Shown here: positions 8,405 through 18,227 of the stretch, piece by piece | Layout of the letters: the number at the start of each line of letters is the position of its first letter | Numbering within the stretch: position 1 is the first letter of the stretch | Origin: Marinactinospora thermotolerans DSM 45154 | GTDB taxonomy: Bacteria > Actinomycetota > Actinomycetes > Streptosporangiales > Streptosporangiaceae | Length of the DNA: 64,000 bases | Assembly (NCBI RefSeq): GCF_900167435.1 | Contig: NZ_FUWS01000005.1 | Span: 1-64,000, forward strand | Reading direction: 5' to 3' | Made by a program: the position numbers and the translations under genes | The notes under the pieces: generated by a model | The model's database searches: none | What the model saw: the letters and a program-made list of their open reading frames with translations, nothing else | Told to the model about the DNA's origin: nothing

Positions 8405-9447
8405 GCTCCCTTCCGCCCGTTCCCGGGCGGGCCGATGACAGCGGCGCCCTACCGTTGCCGGAGGTGCCCGCGGAACGGGACCTTCCGCCCGGACACCACC
8501 TCGCCCACCGCGAACTCCTGCTGGAGGCGATCCGGGCCGACCGCCGCGCCACGGCGCGGCGGAGAGGACGCCGACACCTGCCCCGACCGTTCCTGCTGCC
8601 CGTCGCCGCCTCGGTGGCGCTCGCGGTGGCGGTGGGCCTGGCCGTCCCCGGCGCCGACGAGCCCGACCTGGTTCCGGCCACCGTGGTGCCGGTGGCCGAG
8701 GGCGACCCCTCGGGGGCGCCGGCCCTGCTCGACGACATCGCCCTGGCCGCAGCGGGGGACGAGGTCCGGGTGGAGCCCGACCAATTCGTCTACGTCGAGA
8801 GCCTGGTGTCCTCGCTCCAGGTGGTGGTGGACACCGACACCAGCCCCTACACCACCCAGATCCACTCCGACCGGCCGCGCCTGCGCCAGGTGTGGACCTC
8901 GCCGGACGGCCGGCGCGGCCTGCTCGTGGAGGAGGGCGAGGAGCCGGCCGAGGGCCTGCCCCTGGAGGGGACGGGGGACGCCGACCTCCAAGATCCCAGC
9001 CACGACTTCCTCACCACCCTGCCCACCGACCCCGAGGCGCTGCTGGAGATGGTCTACGCCGACGGGCGGGGGGCGGGGGGCAACGCCGACCAGCGGGCGT
9101 TCTCGACGATCGGAGGACTGCTGGCCGAGACCCTGCCGCCCCCGGACCTCGGCGCCGCCCTGTACCGAGCGGCCGCCCGCATCCCCGGCGTGGTCGTGGT
9201 CGAGGAGGCCGAGGACCTGACCGGGCGCGCCGGCGTGGCGGTGGCTCGCACCGACGAGGCCAGTGGCGAGCGCGTCGAGTGGATCTTCGATCCGGCGTCC
9301 TTCGCCTATCTCGGTGAGCGCACCGTGCAGACCAGGGAGACACGTGAGGGCGTCCCGGCCGGCACGGTCACCTCCAGCGTCGCCGTGCTGTCGCGGACCG
9401 TGGTGGAGGACCTGCGCGCGCTCCCCGACGAACGGGCCCCACGGTGA
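8401..9447 (+). CDS. CU044_5270-family membrane protein, putative sigma partner 1
   Basis: A 348-residue protein with an N-terminal cytoplasmic segment of about 65 residues, one TM helix (LLPVAASVALAVAVGLAV) and a large extracytoplasmic domain. This is the architecture of proteins that follow ECF sigma genes in actinobacteria (CU044_5270 family). The cytoplasmic segment is too short and lacks the HxxxCxxC motif for a classic zinc anti-sigma domain, so inhibition of the sigma factor is inference from coupling and topology. The ATG at 8401 overlaps the sigma stop codon. Confidence 0.75.
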   Translation: MSSLPPVPGRADDSGALPLPEVPAERDLPPGHHLAHRELLLEAIRADRRATARRRGRRHLPRPFLLPVAASVALAVAVGLAVPGADEPDLVPATVVPVAEGDPSGAPALLDDIALAAAGDEVRVEPDQFVYVESLVSSLQVVVDTDTSPYTTQIHSDRPRLRQVWTSPDGRRGLLVEEGEEPAEGLPLEGTGDADLQDPSHDFLTTLPTDPEALLEMVYADGRGAGGNADQRAFSTIGGLLAETLPPPDLGAALYRAAARIPGVVVVEEAEDLTGRAGVAVARTDEASGERVEWIFDPASFAYLGERTVQTRETREGVPAGTVTSSVAVLSRTVVEDLRALPDERAPR

Positions 9448-9515
9448 GCCCCCGCCCCGATCCTGTTCCCCGCCTCTCCCCCGCTTCTCCCACCCCAGCC
9501 CCACAAGGAGTGACC

Positions 9516-10457
9516 ATGAACACCGTGAACGACACCGAGACCCCCCGTCCCGCCATCCAGCGCCGACCCTGGTACCGCCGCCCCCTGCCGGCCGTGGTGG
9601 CCATCACGAGCGCGGGCGTGGTCACGACCGCGGCCGTGGGCCTGGTCGCCGTCACCGGCGCCACGGCTCGCGACCTGCCCATCCCCGAGACGACCGCGCC
9701 CGTGGTCGTGGAGGTGCGGCCAGGGGACACTGAAGGAGCGGCCGAGCTGTTGGAACGCGCGGCCCTGGCCGCGCAATCCCGTCCCGCGCCCGAGGTGGAC
9801 GCGGACGACTTCCTCTATGCCAGGAGCATGGCCACCGGCCTGGTCCCCATCGGGGAACAGGTCGAGTGGGGGGAGGGCCCCATGGGGACGTCGGGCCCCA
9901 ACGAGTTCGAGGTCTGGGTCGCCCAGGAATCCACCGGCGCGCGTGGACTGGCCCGGGAGAACGGCGCGGAGTGGACCGTCGAACAGATCGACGGGTCCTG
10001 GACCGACCTGTACGCGGTCCAGGCCGGACTGCCCACCGAACCCGAGGCGTTCCTGACGCACATCCGCGACCGGCGACTGGCCGAGGGGCGCGGGCGGGAC
10101 GACGACCACCGGGCGTTCACCGCGATGGCGCTGTTGCTGGAGGACGGCCAACCGCTGCCGCCGGCCCTGGAGGCGGCGGTGTACCGCGCGGCGGCCCTGC
10201 TGCCCGGCGCGATGGTGGTGGAGGGGGTCGAGGACACGGCGGGACGCCCCGGTGTCGCGATCGCCCACGAGGACGCCGGCGAGGGCGAACGCGTGGAGTG
10301 GATCTTCGACCCCGAGACGTTCGACTACCTCGGGGAGCGCCGGCTGCAGATCACCGCGACCTCCCACATCGAGGTGGGAACCGTCCTGTACGGTCAGGCG
10401 GTGCTCGACAGCGGTGTCGTGGACGAGGCCGGCGAGGAGCCGGCCGGGAAGTCCTGA
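9516..10457 (+). CDS. CU044_5270-family membrane protein, putative sigma partner 2
   Basis: A 313-residue paralogue of the preceding gene. It has a short N-terminal cytoplasmic part, one TM helix (LPAVVAITSAGVVTTAAVGL) and an outer domain. Its C-terminal half repeats the neighbour's core: YRAAA, a LPG/IPG turn, GVAIAH/GVAVAR, then RVEWIFDP and YLGER. The ATG at 9516 follows AAGGAG (9505-9510). It differs in the cytoplasmic part, so the two copies may contact different partners. Confidence 0.72.
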   Translation: MNTVNDTETPRPAIQRRPWYRRPLPAVVAITSAGVVTTAAVGLVAVTGATARDLPIPETTAPVVVEVRPGDTEGAAELLERAALAAQSRPAPEVDADDFLYARSMATGLVPIGEQVEWGEGPMGTSGPNEFEVWVAQESTGARGLARENGAEWTVEQIDGSWTDLYAVQAGLPTEPEAFLTHIRDRRLAEGRGRDDDHRAFTAMALLLEDGQPLPPALEAAVYRAAALLPGAMVVEGVEDTAGRPGVAIAHEDAGEGERVEWIFDPETFDYLGERRLQITATSHIEVGTVLYGQAVLDSGVVDEAGEEPAGKS

Positions 10458-10462
10458 CCGCG

Positions 10463-10502
10463 GGCGCCCCGCCGCGGCGCGGCGTCCCCGTGGCGGGGCG
10501 CC
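10463..10502. terminator. Bidirectional terminator hairpin
   Basis: GGCGCCCCGCC (10463-10473) pairs with GGCGGGGCGCC (10492-10502) between the convergent ends of the sigma operon and the hydrolase gene. Confidence 0.6.
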
Positions 10503-10516
10503 GCGCCGCCGCCGTG

Positions 10517-11836
10517 TCAGGGGACGAAACGCACGTCGGGGTGGTGCGGCGACTCCCCGTCGAGGACGGGGCGTGCCAGGCCGCGCAGGTGCAGGTCGAA
10601 GAACGCCCTCAGGTAGGTGTGCTGGGAGGCGTAGGCGCGTCCGGGGTCGGGCAGGGGCCCGATGACGGAGGCGACCACCTCGGGGGGCAGCCCGAGTTCC
10701 GACTGGATCCGCGGCAGGAAGAGGAGGTGGTCGGTGAAGGTGAAGTGCCGCGCCTCGGGGAAGTTCAGGTCACGTTTCCAGCCGGGCGAGTTCTCCCACA
10801 ACCGGCCCCAGTCCTCGAACGTCACGTGGGTGTTGGGGTGGACGACCGGTTCCCCGCCCTCCTCGGGGATCTCCTCCTGGGCGGCGCCCATGAACATGAA
10901 GGGGCGGGTCACCCCCTCGGTGGAGGCGGGGAAGCGCTCCCGGAAGGCCTCGCGTTCCGCCTCGTTCCTGCCGAGGACGACGGAACCGTCCATGTCGACC
11001 GCGGCGTCGATCCGGTCGTCCTCGGCCATGGCGTGGATCGAGGTGGCCCCGCCCGCCGAGTGCCCGAACGCGCCGATCCGGGACAGGTCCAGCACCCGGG
11101 CGAGGCCGCGCGGAAGCGCCCGTCCCTGCGCGTCGGGGTTGTCCCCCGAGGCGATCTCCTCCAGCTGGTCCAGGACGAAGCGGACGTCGTCCACCCGCGC
11201 GTCCGTCATCGCCAGGTAGGGGTTGTCCTCCGGCATGTCGTCGAGCCGTGAGGTCTCCACCCTGCCCCCGGGGAACTGCACGGGGGCCTCGCCGGTGTGG
11301 TCGACGGTGACGACGACGTAGCCGTGGGAGGCCAGCTCCTGCACCAGGGCGGTGCCCAGCGTGCGCGAGACCCCGCCGCCGGGCGAGAAGAGGACGACCG
11401 GGCGCGGGCCGGAACGGGTGTCGGCCGGGGCCCCGCTCAGCCCCGCCGAGGTGATGGCGCCGTAGTCGATGGCCTCCGGATCCAGGCCGAGCGTCGCGGT
11501 GAACTCGGCGCCGAGGATCTCGGCGGTGCCCTCGGGCATGTAGGGGGCGGGTCGCGCCTCCCGGTCCGCTTTGGCCGGGTACCAGATCCCGACCATCAGC
11601 TCCCGGTCGCGGTCGGGCAGCCACGGGTCGGGGCGTCCCTGCTGGACGAGGTGGAGTTCGGTGACTCCCACCGTGTGCCGGCCGGTGGGCTCGGGCAGGG
11701 TCGGGATCAGGCCGTCGGAGGCTGGCTCGCCGTCGGCCTGCGCCGCGGTGGCGGGCGCGGCGCAGGCGAGCAGGAGTCCTGCCGCGGCTCCCGCGACCAG
11801 CGCCCGGACGCGGGGGATGGATGTTCTGTTCGACAT
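10517..11836 (-). CDS. Secreted alpha/beta hydrolase, PAF-acetylhydrolase-like
   Basis: A 439-residue exported esterase-type hydrolase. The ATG at 11836 begins a signal peptide (Arg-rich start, ALVAGAAAGLLLACAAP core) that ends near residue 35. The nucleophile motif is GHSAGG, preceded by an oxyanion-region LFSPGGG and followed by DMDGS and a C-terminal ARHFTFTDH segment offering Asp and His. The layout matches PAF-AH/lipase-like secreted hydrolases of Streptomyces and Nocardiopsis. The natural substrate is unknown. The gene is monocistronic on the minus strand, downstream of the cysM terminator. Confidence 0.82.
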   Translation of the reverse strand: MSNRTSIPRVRALVAGAAAGLLLACAAPATAAQADGEPASDGLIPTLPEPTGRHTVGVTELHLVQQGRPDPWLPDRDRELMVGIWYPAKADREARPAPYMPEGTAEILGAEFTATLGLDPEAIDYGAITSAGLSGAPADTRSGPRPVVLFSPGGGVSRTLGTALVQELASHGYVVVTVDHTGEAPVQFPGGRVETSRLDDMPEDNPYLAMTDARVDDVRFVLDQLEEIASGDNPDAQGRALPRGLARVLDLSRIGAFGHSAGGATSIHAMAEDDRIDAAVDMDGSVVLGRNEAEREAFRERFPASTEGVTRPFMFMGAAQEEIPEEGGEPVVHPNTHVTFEDWGRLWENSPGWKRDLNFPEARHFTFTDHLLFLPRIQSELGLPPEVVASVIGPLPDPGRAYASQHTYLRAFFDLHLRGLARPVLDGESPHHPDVRFVP

Positions 11837-11957
11837 GCCCGGCAAGCTACGCCGGGCGCGACCGGTGCGGCCATGACGGTGCCACCACCCGGCCGGGTGG
11901 TGGTGACCGTACCGGAAGGGAATGGTTCTCCCCCCGTGGCCTCGGACGCGAAAGGGG

Positions 11958-11981
11958 CCGCACCGGACTGGTCCGGTGCGG
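11958..11981 (-). terminator. Terminator after cysM
   Basis: CCGCACCGGA pairs with TCCGGTGCGG around a CTGG loop. It lies 31 nt beyond the cysM stop and upstream of the hydrolase gene. Confidence 0.65.
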
Positions 11982-12012
11982 TCCCGTCTCCCGGCCGCGC
12001 CGGGGATCGCTA

Positions 12013-13275
<1,263 letters not shown>

Positions 13276-13368
13276 TCATTGCTCGCGCGGGCGTGCGCGT
13301 ACGAACGGCCCGTCGCGTAGATCTCCAACACGTGCCGGCGGGCGCTGATTCCGCCCTTGGCCACCGCT

Positions 13369-13782
13369 CTAGGCGGCGTCGACGATCTCGACGGGCTCTT
13401 CGGTGACCTCGCCGTCCACGATGCGGTAGGAACGGAACTCCACGGTCTCGGGGTCGCGGGTGGAGACCAGGACGTAGTGGGCGTTCGGCTCGGAGGCGTA
13501 GGAGATGTCGGTGCGCGAGGGATAGGCCTCGGTCGCGGTGTGGGAGTGGTAGATGACCACCGGCTCCTCGTCGCGGTCGTCCATCTCGCGCCAGACCTTG
13601 AGCTGTTCGAGGGAGTCGAAGCGGTAGAAGGTCGGCGAGCGTTCGGCGTTGACCATCTCGATGAATCGCTCCGGACGGTCGGTCCCCGCGGGACCGGCCA
13701 CCACGCCGCACGCCTCGTCAGGATGGTCGCGGCGGGCGTGGGCGACGATCAGATCGTAGATCGAGCGATCAATCCTCAGCAT
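13369..13782 (-). CDS. mec: Mec, JAMM/MPN+ metalloprotease for CysO-cysteine
   Basis: A 137-residue zinc metalloprotease of family M67. The JAMM signature is visible as HSHTATEAYPSRTD, preceded by an upstream Glu in DEACGVV. In mycobacteria Mec hydrolyses the CysO-cysteine amide to release cysteine. Here it may also remove the two residues after the CysO diglycine. The ATG at 13782 (MLRIDRSIYD) matches family N-termini; the frame stays open to 13818. About 127 bp separate it from cysO. Confidence 0.9.
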   Translation of the reverse strand: MLRIDRSIYDLIVAHARRDHPDEACGVVAGPAGTDRPERFIEMVNAERSPTFYRFDSLEQLKVWREMDDRDEEPVVIYHSHTATEAYPSRTDISYASEPNAHYVLVSTRDPETVEFRSYRIVDGEVTEEPVEIVDAA

Positions 13783-14050
13783 GGCACTCAGCGTATCCGA
13801 CGCGCTATCCCTACCCACTGGCTGGGTATGCGATCCCCGGGGTGGCGGTTGTCACGCGGGCCGGGCGTCCCCGCCCTCGTCAGGCGCCGGGTCGGCAGGG
13901 TCCGGACACCGCGCCCGGGCCCCGTCGCCACGGTGTCCGCCCTCCGGGGCGGAGAGACCGCGCGGAGGGCGGCTCCTTCGCGCCCGCCGCGCGGAGGGGC
14001 GTGGCGGCCCGGGTCCCGCGCGGCGGATCCGTCCGGAAGGGGCCGGCCGC

Positions 14051-14626
14051 TCAGAAGGCGTCCCCGTCGGGGCCGCCGTCGTCGCCCCCGCTCAACGCGT
14101 GGACCAGCGAGTCCTGGAGCGCCCCGAGCCACTCGTAGACGTGCAGCGCCGCCGCGCTGGCCTCGTCCGCGGGTTCGGCCTGGCCCCTCAGATAGGCCTC
14201 GTAGGTCTCCTCCTCCACCCCCAGGCGGGTGCCCAGGGCCAGCCGGACGTCGTTGAGCGCCTTGAGCCAGGCGTGGCCGCCGGCGAGGTCGAGCACGACC
14301 TCGCCGCCCGCCTCGGGCAACGAGTCGACGAGGGCCTGGGCGTTGTCCCGCTTGTGCCGGCGCAGGTCGTCCTCGGTGTAGCGACGGAACTCCCCGGCCG
14401 CCTCGGCGTCACCGGTGTAGGCGTCGGGCAGCAGCCGGGCCAGGACCGGGTCCTTCGGGGGTTCGGTCTCGGAGCCGATGCCGACGATCCTGGCGAACTC
14501 GTCGTCGGCCCGCGGTTCCTCGATCAGGCCCAGCAGCATCGCCGCCATCGAGCGCAGGACGGCGGCCTCGTCGGGGTCGAGGGAGATGGCCGCGCCGCCG
14601 GGCGCCGGGCGGAATCCCATGGTCAT
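14051..14626 (-). CDS. DUF2017 protein
   Basis: A 191-residue cytoplasmic, mostly helical, acidic protein of the actinobacterial DUF2017 family. The signature parts are the LDPDEAAVLRSMAAMLLGLIEE start and the GHAWLKALNDVRLALGTRLG block. Function is unknown, but it lies 17 bp downstream of clpS, as in mycobacteria and Streptomyces. A link to ClpS-dependent proteolysis is inferred from this constant pairing only. Starts at 14626 and 14620 are both possible. Confidence 0.85.
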   Translation of the reverse strand: MTMGFRPAPGGAAISLDPDEAAVLRSMAAMLLGLIEEPRADDEFARIVGIGSETEPPKDPVLARLLPDAYTGDAEAAGEFRRYTEDDLRRHKRDNAQALVDSLPEAGGEVVLDLAGGHAWLKALNDVRLALGTRLGVEEETYEAYLRGQAEPADEASAAALHVYEWLGALQDSLVHALSGGDDGGPDGDAF

Positions 14627-14643
14627 GTGCGCTGCCCCGTCCG

Positions 14644-14934
14644 TTACTCGTCCTGCTGGAGGGTCGCCCACAGCCCGTAGCCGTGCAGGATGGAGACGTC
14701 GCGCTCCATCTCCTCACGGGTCCCGCTGGAGACGACGGCCCGTCCCTTGTGGTGGACGTCCAGCATCAGTTTGTGAGCCTTGCTCTTGGGATAACCGAAG
14801 ACCGTCTGGAAGACGTAGGTGACATAGGACATCAGGTTGATCGGATCGTTCCACACGATCGTCACCCATGGGATGTCGGGCCGTACGTCCTCCCCGGTCT
14901 CCGGCCGTTCCAGCTCGACCGGCGCCGTCGTCAT
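14644..14934 (-). CDS. clpS: ClpS, N-degron adaptor of the Clp protease
   Basis: A 96-residue adaptor that delivers N-degron substrates to the ClpAP/ClpCP machine. The core [20 protein letters not shown] is typical of the family, as are the [17 protein letters not shown] helix and the C-terminal [12 protein letters not shown]. It opens a minus-strand operon with DUF2017 and is divergent from pncB across a 168-bp intergenic region. Confidence 0.95.
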   Translation of the reverse strand: MTTAPVELERPETGEDVRPDIPWVTIVWNDPINLMSYVTYVFQTVFGYPKSKAHKLMLDVHHKGRAVVSSGTREEMERDVSILHGYGLWATLQQDE

Positions 14935-15102
14935 GGACGCATCACCTTCTCACCTTTCCCGTTCGTCCATCGTCCCGCCGGGTAGTGGCCCGGGGCGGAC
15001 TTCCCTTCGTATTGTTCCATCCGCCCCCGGTGGGTCGGGGCATCCGAGAGGTCCCCCGGTCCCGATTTTGTTCCCGGAAGACACAAACTAGGCTTGGGTC
15101 CC

Positions 15103-16419
15103 ATGACCGACCCCTGGAGCAGCGCCCTGCTCACCGATCACTACGAGCTGACGATGCTGCAAGGCTCGCTGCGCAGCGGCGCCGCACACCGTCGGACGGT
15201 GTTCGAGATGTTCGCGCGGCGGCTTCCCGAGACCCGCCGTTACGGTGTGGTCGCCGGCACCGACCGCTTCCTCGACGCGCTCGAACGTTTCCGCTTCGAC
15301 GAGGCGACGCTGGACTACCTGTCGCGGGCCGGGATCGTGGACGATCCCACCCTGGAGTGGCTCGCCAACTACCGCTTCACCGGCGACATCTGGGGCTACG
15401 CCGAAGGCGAGTGCTACTTCCCCGGTTCCCCGATCCTCGTCGTCGAGGGGACGTTCGCCGAGGCCGTCCTGCTGGAGACCGTGGCCCTGTCCATCTACAA
15501 CCACGACTGCGCGATCGCCTCGGCGGCCTCGCGCATGGTGACCGCCGCGGGCGGGCGTCCCCTCATCGAGATGGGGTCCCGCCGCACCCACGAGATGGCC
15601 GCCGTCGCCGCCGCCCGCGTCGCCTACATCTGCGGGTTCGCGGCCTCCTCCAACCTGGAGGCCGGACGGCGCCACGGCGTGCCGACCACGGGGACCAGCG
15701 CCCACGCCTTCACCCTGTTGCACGACAGCGAGCGGCACGCCTTCACCGCGCAGCTGGAGGCGCTCGGCACCGGGACGACCCTGCTCGTCGACACCTATGA
15801 CGTGGCCCGCGCGGTCAGGACCGGCATCGAGCTGGCCGGCACCGACCTCGGCGGCGTCCGCATCGACTCCGGCGACCTGGGCGTCCTCGCGACGCGGGTG
15901 CGCGAGCAGTTGAACGGCGCCGGGGCCACCGACACCCGCATCGTCGTCACCGGCGACCTCGACGAGTACTCCATCCAGGCCCTCGCGATCGCGCCGGTGG
16001 ACGGCTACGGCGTGGGCACCTCCCTGGTGACGGGCTCGGGCACGCCCACCGCCTCCCTCGTCTACAAGCTCGTGGCGCGCGCCAGCGAGGAGGGACCCGA
16101 CGCCCCCCTGTTCCCGGTCGCCAAGCGCTCGGTGGGCAAGCCGAGCCGGGGCGGACGCAAGTGGGGGGTCCGCCGCTTCGACGACGACGGCGTGGCCACC
16201 GCCGAGGTCGTCTACGACCACGAGCCCGACCTCGGCCCGTTGGAGCGGCCCATGCTGCGCAAGCTCGTGGAGCGCGGTGAGATCGTCGGCCGCGAGCCGC
16301 TGCAGGCCGCCCGGGAACGGCACGCGCGCGCGGTCCGGGAGCTTCCGGTGACCGCACAGCAGATGTCCCGGGGCGAGCCCGCCATTCCGACGGTCTTCGA
16401 ACAGCGCGTGCGGGTCTGA
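15103..16419 (+). CDS. pncB: Nicotinate phosphoribosyltransferase
   Basis: A 438-residue NAD-salvage enzyme that joins nicotinate to PRPP, forming nicotinate mononucleotide. The start of the mature fold (LLTDHYELTMLQ), IEMGSRRTHEMAA, GTSAHAF and the phosphate-binding region GGVRIDSGDLG are visible. The ATG at 15103 is preferred over 15094. It is followed 15 bp later by the nicotinamidase gene, so nicotinamide is deamidated and captured by one operon. Confidence 0.95.
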   Translation: MTDPWSSALLTDHYELTMLQGSLRSGAAHRRTVFEMFARRLPETRRYGVVAGTDRFLDALERFRFDEATLDYLSRAGIVDDPTLEWLANYRFTGDIWGYAEGECYFPGSPILVVEGTFAEAVLLETVALSIYNHDCAIASAASRMVTAAGGRPLIEMGSRRTHEMAAVAAARVAYICGFAASSNLEAGRRHGVPTTGTSAHAFTLLHDSERHAFTAQLEALGTGTTLLVDTYDVARAVRTGIELAGTDLGGVRIDSGDLGVLATRVREQLNGAGATDTRIVVTGDLDEYSIQALAIAPVDGYGVGTSLVTGSGTPTASLVYKLVARASEEGPDAPLFPVAKRSVGKPSRGGRKWGVRRFDDDGVATAEVVYDHEPDLGPLERPMLRKLVERGEIVGREPLQAARERHARAVRELPVTAQQMSRGEPAIPTVFEQRVRV

Positions 16420-16434
16420 CAGGTGGAGGAAGCC

Positions 16435-17007
16435 ATGAGAGCACTGATCGTCGTCGACGTCCAGAACGACTTCTGCGAGGGAGGCAGCCTCGCCGTCACC
16501 GGCGGCGCCGACGTGGCGTCGGCGGTGTCGGCGTTCATCGAGGCCCGCGGCGGCGACTACGCCCACGTCGTCGCGACGCGCGACCACCACATCGACCCGG
16601 GCGCGCACTTCTCCGACGAACCCGACTTCGTCGACTCGTGGCCGCCGCACTGTGTCGCGGGGACGCCCGGCGCGGACTTCCACCCGCGCCTGGACACCAC
16701 GTCGGTGGCCGAGGTGTTCGACAAGGGCCGCTACAGCGCCGCCTACAGCGGCTTCGAGGGCAGCGCCGAGGACGGTACCGCGCTGGCCGACTGGCTGCGG
16801 GAGCGCGGGGTCACCGCGGTGGACGTGGTGGGGATCGCCACCGACCACTGCGTGCGCGCCACCGCGCTGGACGCGGCGCGCGAGGGCTTCGCCACGCGGG
16901 TGCTGCTCGATCTGACGGCCGGGGTGGACCCGCGGACCGTGGAGACGGCGCTGGAAGGGATGCGCGAGGCGGGTGTGACGTTGGAGGGCACCCCGATCGG
17001 TCACTGA
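16435..17007 (+). CDS. pncA: Nicotinamidase (isochorismatase fold)
   Basis: A 190-residue amidohydrolase converting nicotinamide to nicotinate. The catalytic triad is readable: Asp in VVDVQNDF, Lys in FDKGRYSAAYSGF, and Cys in ATDHCVRAT. Metal ligands lie in TRDHH. The ATG at 16435 has GGAGG at 16425-16429; an in-frame GTG at 16423 would overlap that site. It works with the preceding pncB and is homologous to the enzyme that activates pyrazinamide in mycobacteria. Confidence 0.95.
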   Translation: MRALIVVDVQNDFCEGGSLAVTGGADVASAVSAFIEARGGDYAHVVATRDHHIDPGAHFSDEPDFVDSWPPHCVAGTPGADFHPRLDTTSVAEVFDKGRYSAAYSGFEGSAEDGTALADWLRERGVTAVDVVGIATDHCVRATALDAAREGFATRVLLDLTAGVDPRTVETALEGMREAGVTLEGTPIGH

Positions 17008-17015
17008 TCCACGGT

Positions 17016-17046
17016 GGTGACCGCCCCGTTCGCCGGGGCGGTCACC
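17016..17046. terminator. Bidirectional terminator between pncA and trpS
   Basis: GGTGACCGCCCC (17016-17027) pairs with GGGGCGGTCACC (17035-17046) around a 7-nt loop, between convergent genes. Confidence 0.75.
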
Positions 17047-17058
17047 GCCGGTCCGTGG

Positions 17059-18069
17059 TCAGTCGATGCCGACGGCCGCGCGGACCCGGGAGAGCACGCC
17101 CCGGGCGCGTTCGCGGGCGCGCACCGCGCCGGCCGCCAGGATCGCGTCGAGCTCGCTGTCGGGGTGCATGAGCGCCTCGTAGCGTTCGCGCAGAGGGGTC
17201 AGTTCGGCGTTGAGCACCTCGAACAGCTCGTTCTTCAACTCGCCCCACCCCATGCCGCCGGCCTCCAGGCGCTTGCGGATGGCCGCGGTCCGCTCGGCGT
17301 CGGCGAACTGCGCGAGGAGCTGGAAGACGACCGAGGTGTCGGGGTCCTTGGGGTCCTCGACCGGCGTGGAGTCGGTGGGGATGCGCCGGACCAGCTTCTT
17401 CAGCTTGTTCTCGGGCAGGAACAGCGGGATGTGGTTGTCGTAGGACTTGCTCATCTTGCGGCCGTCGACGCCCGGCAGGATGCTGGCCTCACCCTCGGGG
17501 TAGACGCCCTCGGGGATCGGGAAGGTGTAGGACTCGCCGTAGAGGTGGTTGAACGTCCCCGCGATGTCGGCCGTGTACTCGATGTGCTGGACCTGGTCCC
17601 GGCCGACCGGGACGCGGTCGGCCGCCATGATGAGGATGTCGGCGGCCATGAGGATGGGGTAGTTGAACAGCCCCATGTTGACCCCGGCGTCGAGGTCCTC
17701 GTTCCCGGCCGCCGCGTTGCGGTCGCGCGCCGCCTTGTAGGCGTGGGCGCGGTTCATCAGGCCCTTGCTGGTGATACTGGACAGGATGGTGGCCAGTTCG
17801 AACACCTCGGGGACGCTCGACTGGCGGTAGAGCACGGTGCGCTCGGGATCGAGTCCGCAGGCGAGCCAGGTGGCGGCGACCGACCGGATGCTGTGCCGGA
17901 GCTTGGCGGGGTCCTTGACCGAGTTGAGCGCGTGGTAGTCGGCGAGGAAGTACAGCGTGTCGGAGGACTCGGCGGCGGCCAACGCCGGCTTGATGGCCCC
18001 GACGTAGTTGCCGATGTGCGGTTCGCCCGAAGTCTGGATCCCGGTGAGGTAGGTGTGGGTCGCTGCCAT
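17059..18069 (-). CDS. trpS: Tryptophanyl-tRNA synthetase
   Basis: A 336-residue class I aminoacyl-tRNA synthetase. The HIGH-type motif appears as GEPHIGNYVGA near the N-terminus, and KMSKS appears in GRKMSKSYDN. The ATG at 18069 is chosen because the frame upstream of it is non-conserved. Length and ending are normal for the bacterial enzyme. It is monocistronic and convergent with pncA. Confidence 0.95.
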   Translation of the reverse strand: MAATHTYLTGIQTSGEPHIGNYVGAIKPALAAAESSDTLYFLADYHALNSVKDPAKLRHSIRSVAATWLACGLDPERTVLYRQSSVPEVFELATILSSITSKGLMNRAHAYKAARDRNAAAGNEDLDAGVNMGLFNYPILMAADILIMAADRVPVGRDQVQHIEYTADIAGTFNHLYGESYTFPIPEGVYPEGEASILPGVDGRKMSKSYDNHIPLFLPENKLKKLVRRIPTDSTPVEDPKDPDTSVVFQLLAQFADAERTAAIRKRLEAGGMGWGELKNELFEVLNAELTPLRERYEALMHPDSELDAILAAGAVRARERARGVLSRVRAAVGID

Positions 18070-18227
18070 GTGCCCCAGCTTATCGGGAGCCGTTCCTCCC
18101 CCCGTGTTCACCTGCGGCGGGCCGCGCGTGGCGGCGCCGCCGGTCCGGGGCACGGCACCCGGCCGCCGGAGCGGACGCGCGTGGGGCGGCGGCCCGGGTC
18201 GCCGGCCGCCGCCCCACGGGGCCTCGC

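Noticed and set aside
13783-14050. A missing gene between mec and DUF2017 (mycobacteria have a hydrolase gene here)
   Set aside because: The 268 bp hold no frame with coding character in either direction. The gene appears simply absent.
15088-17004. A 638-codon minus-strand frame opposite pncB-pncA
   Set aside because: Both plus-strand genes have catalytic motifs. The antisense frame is low-complexity without any motif.
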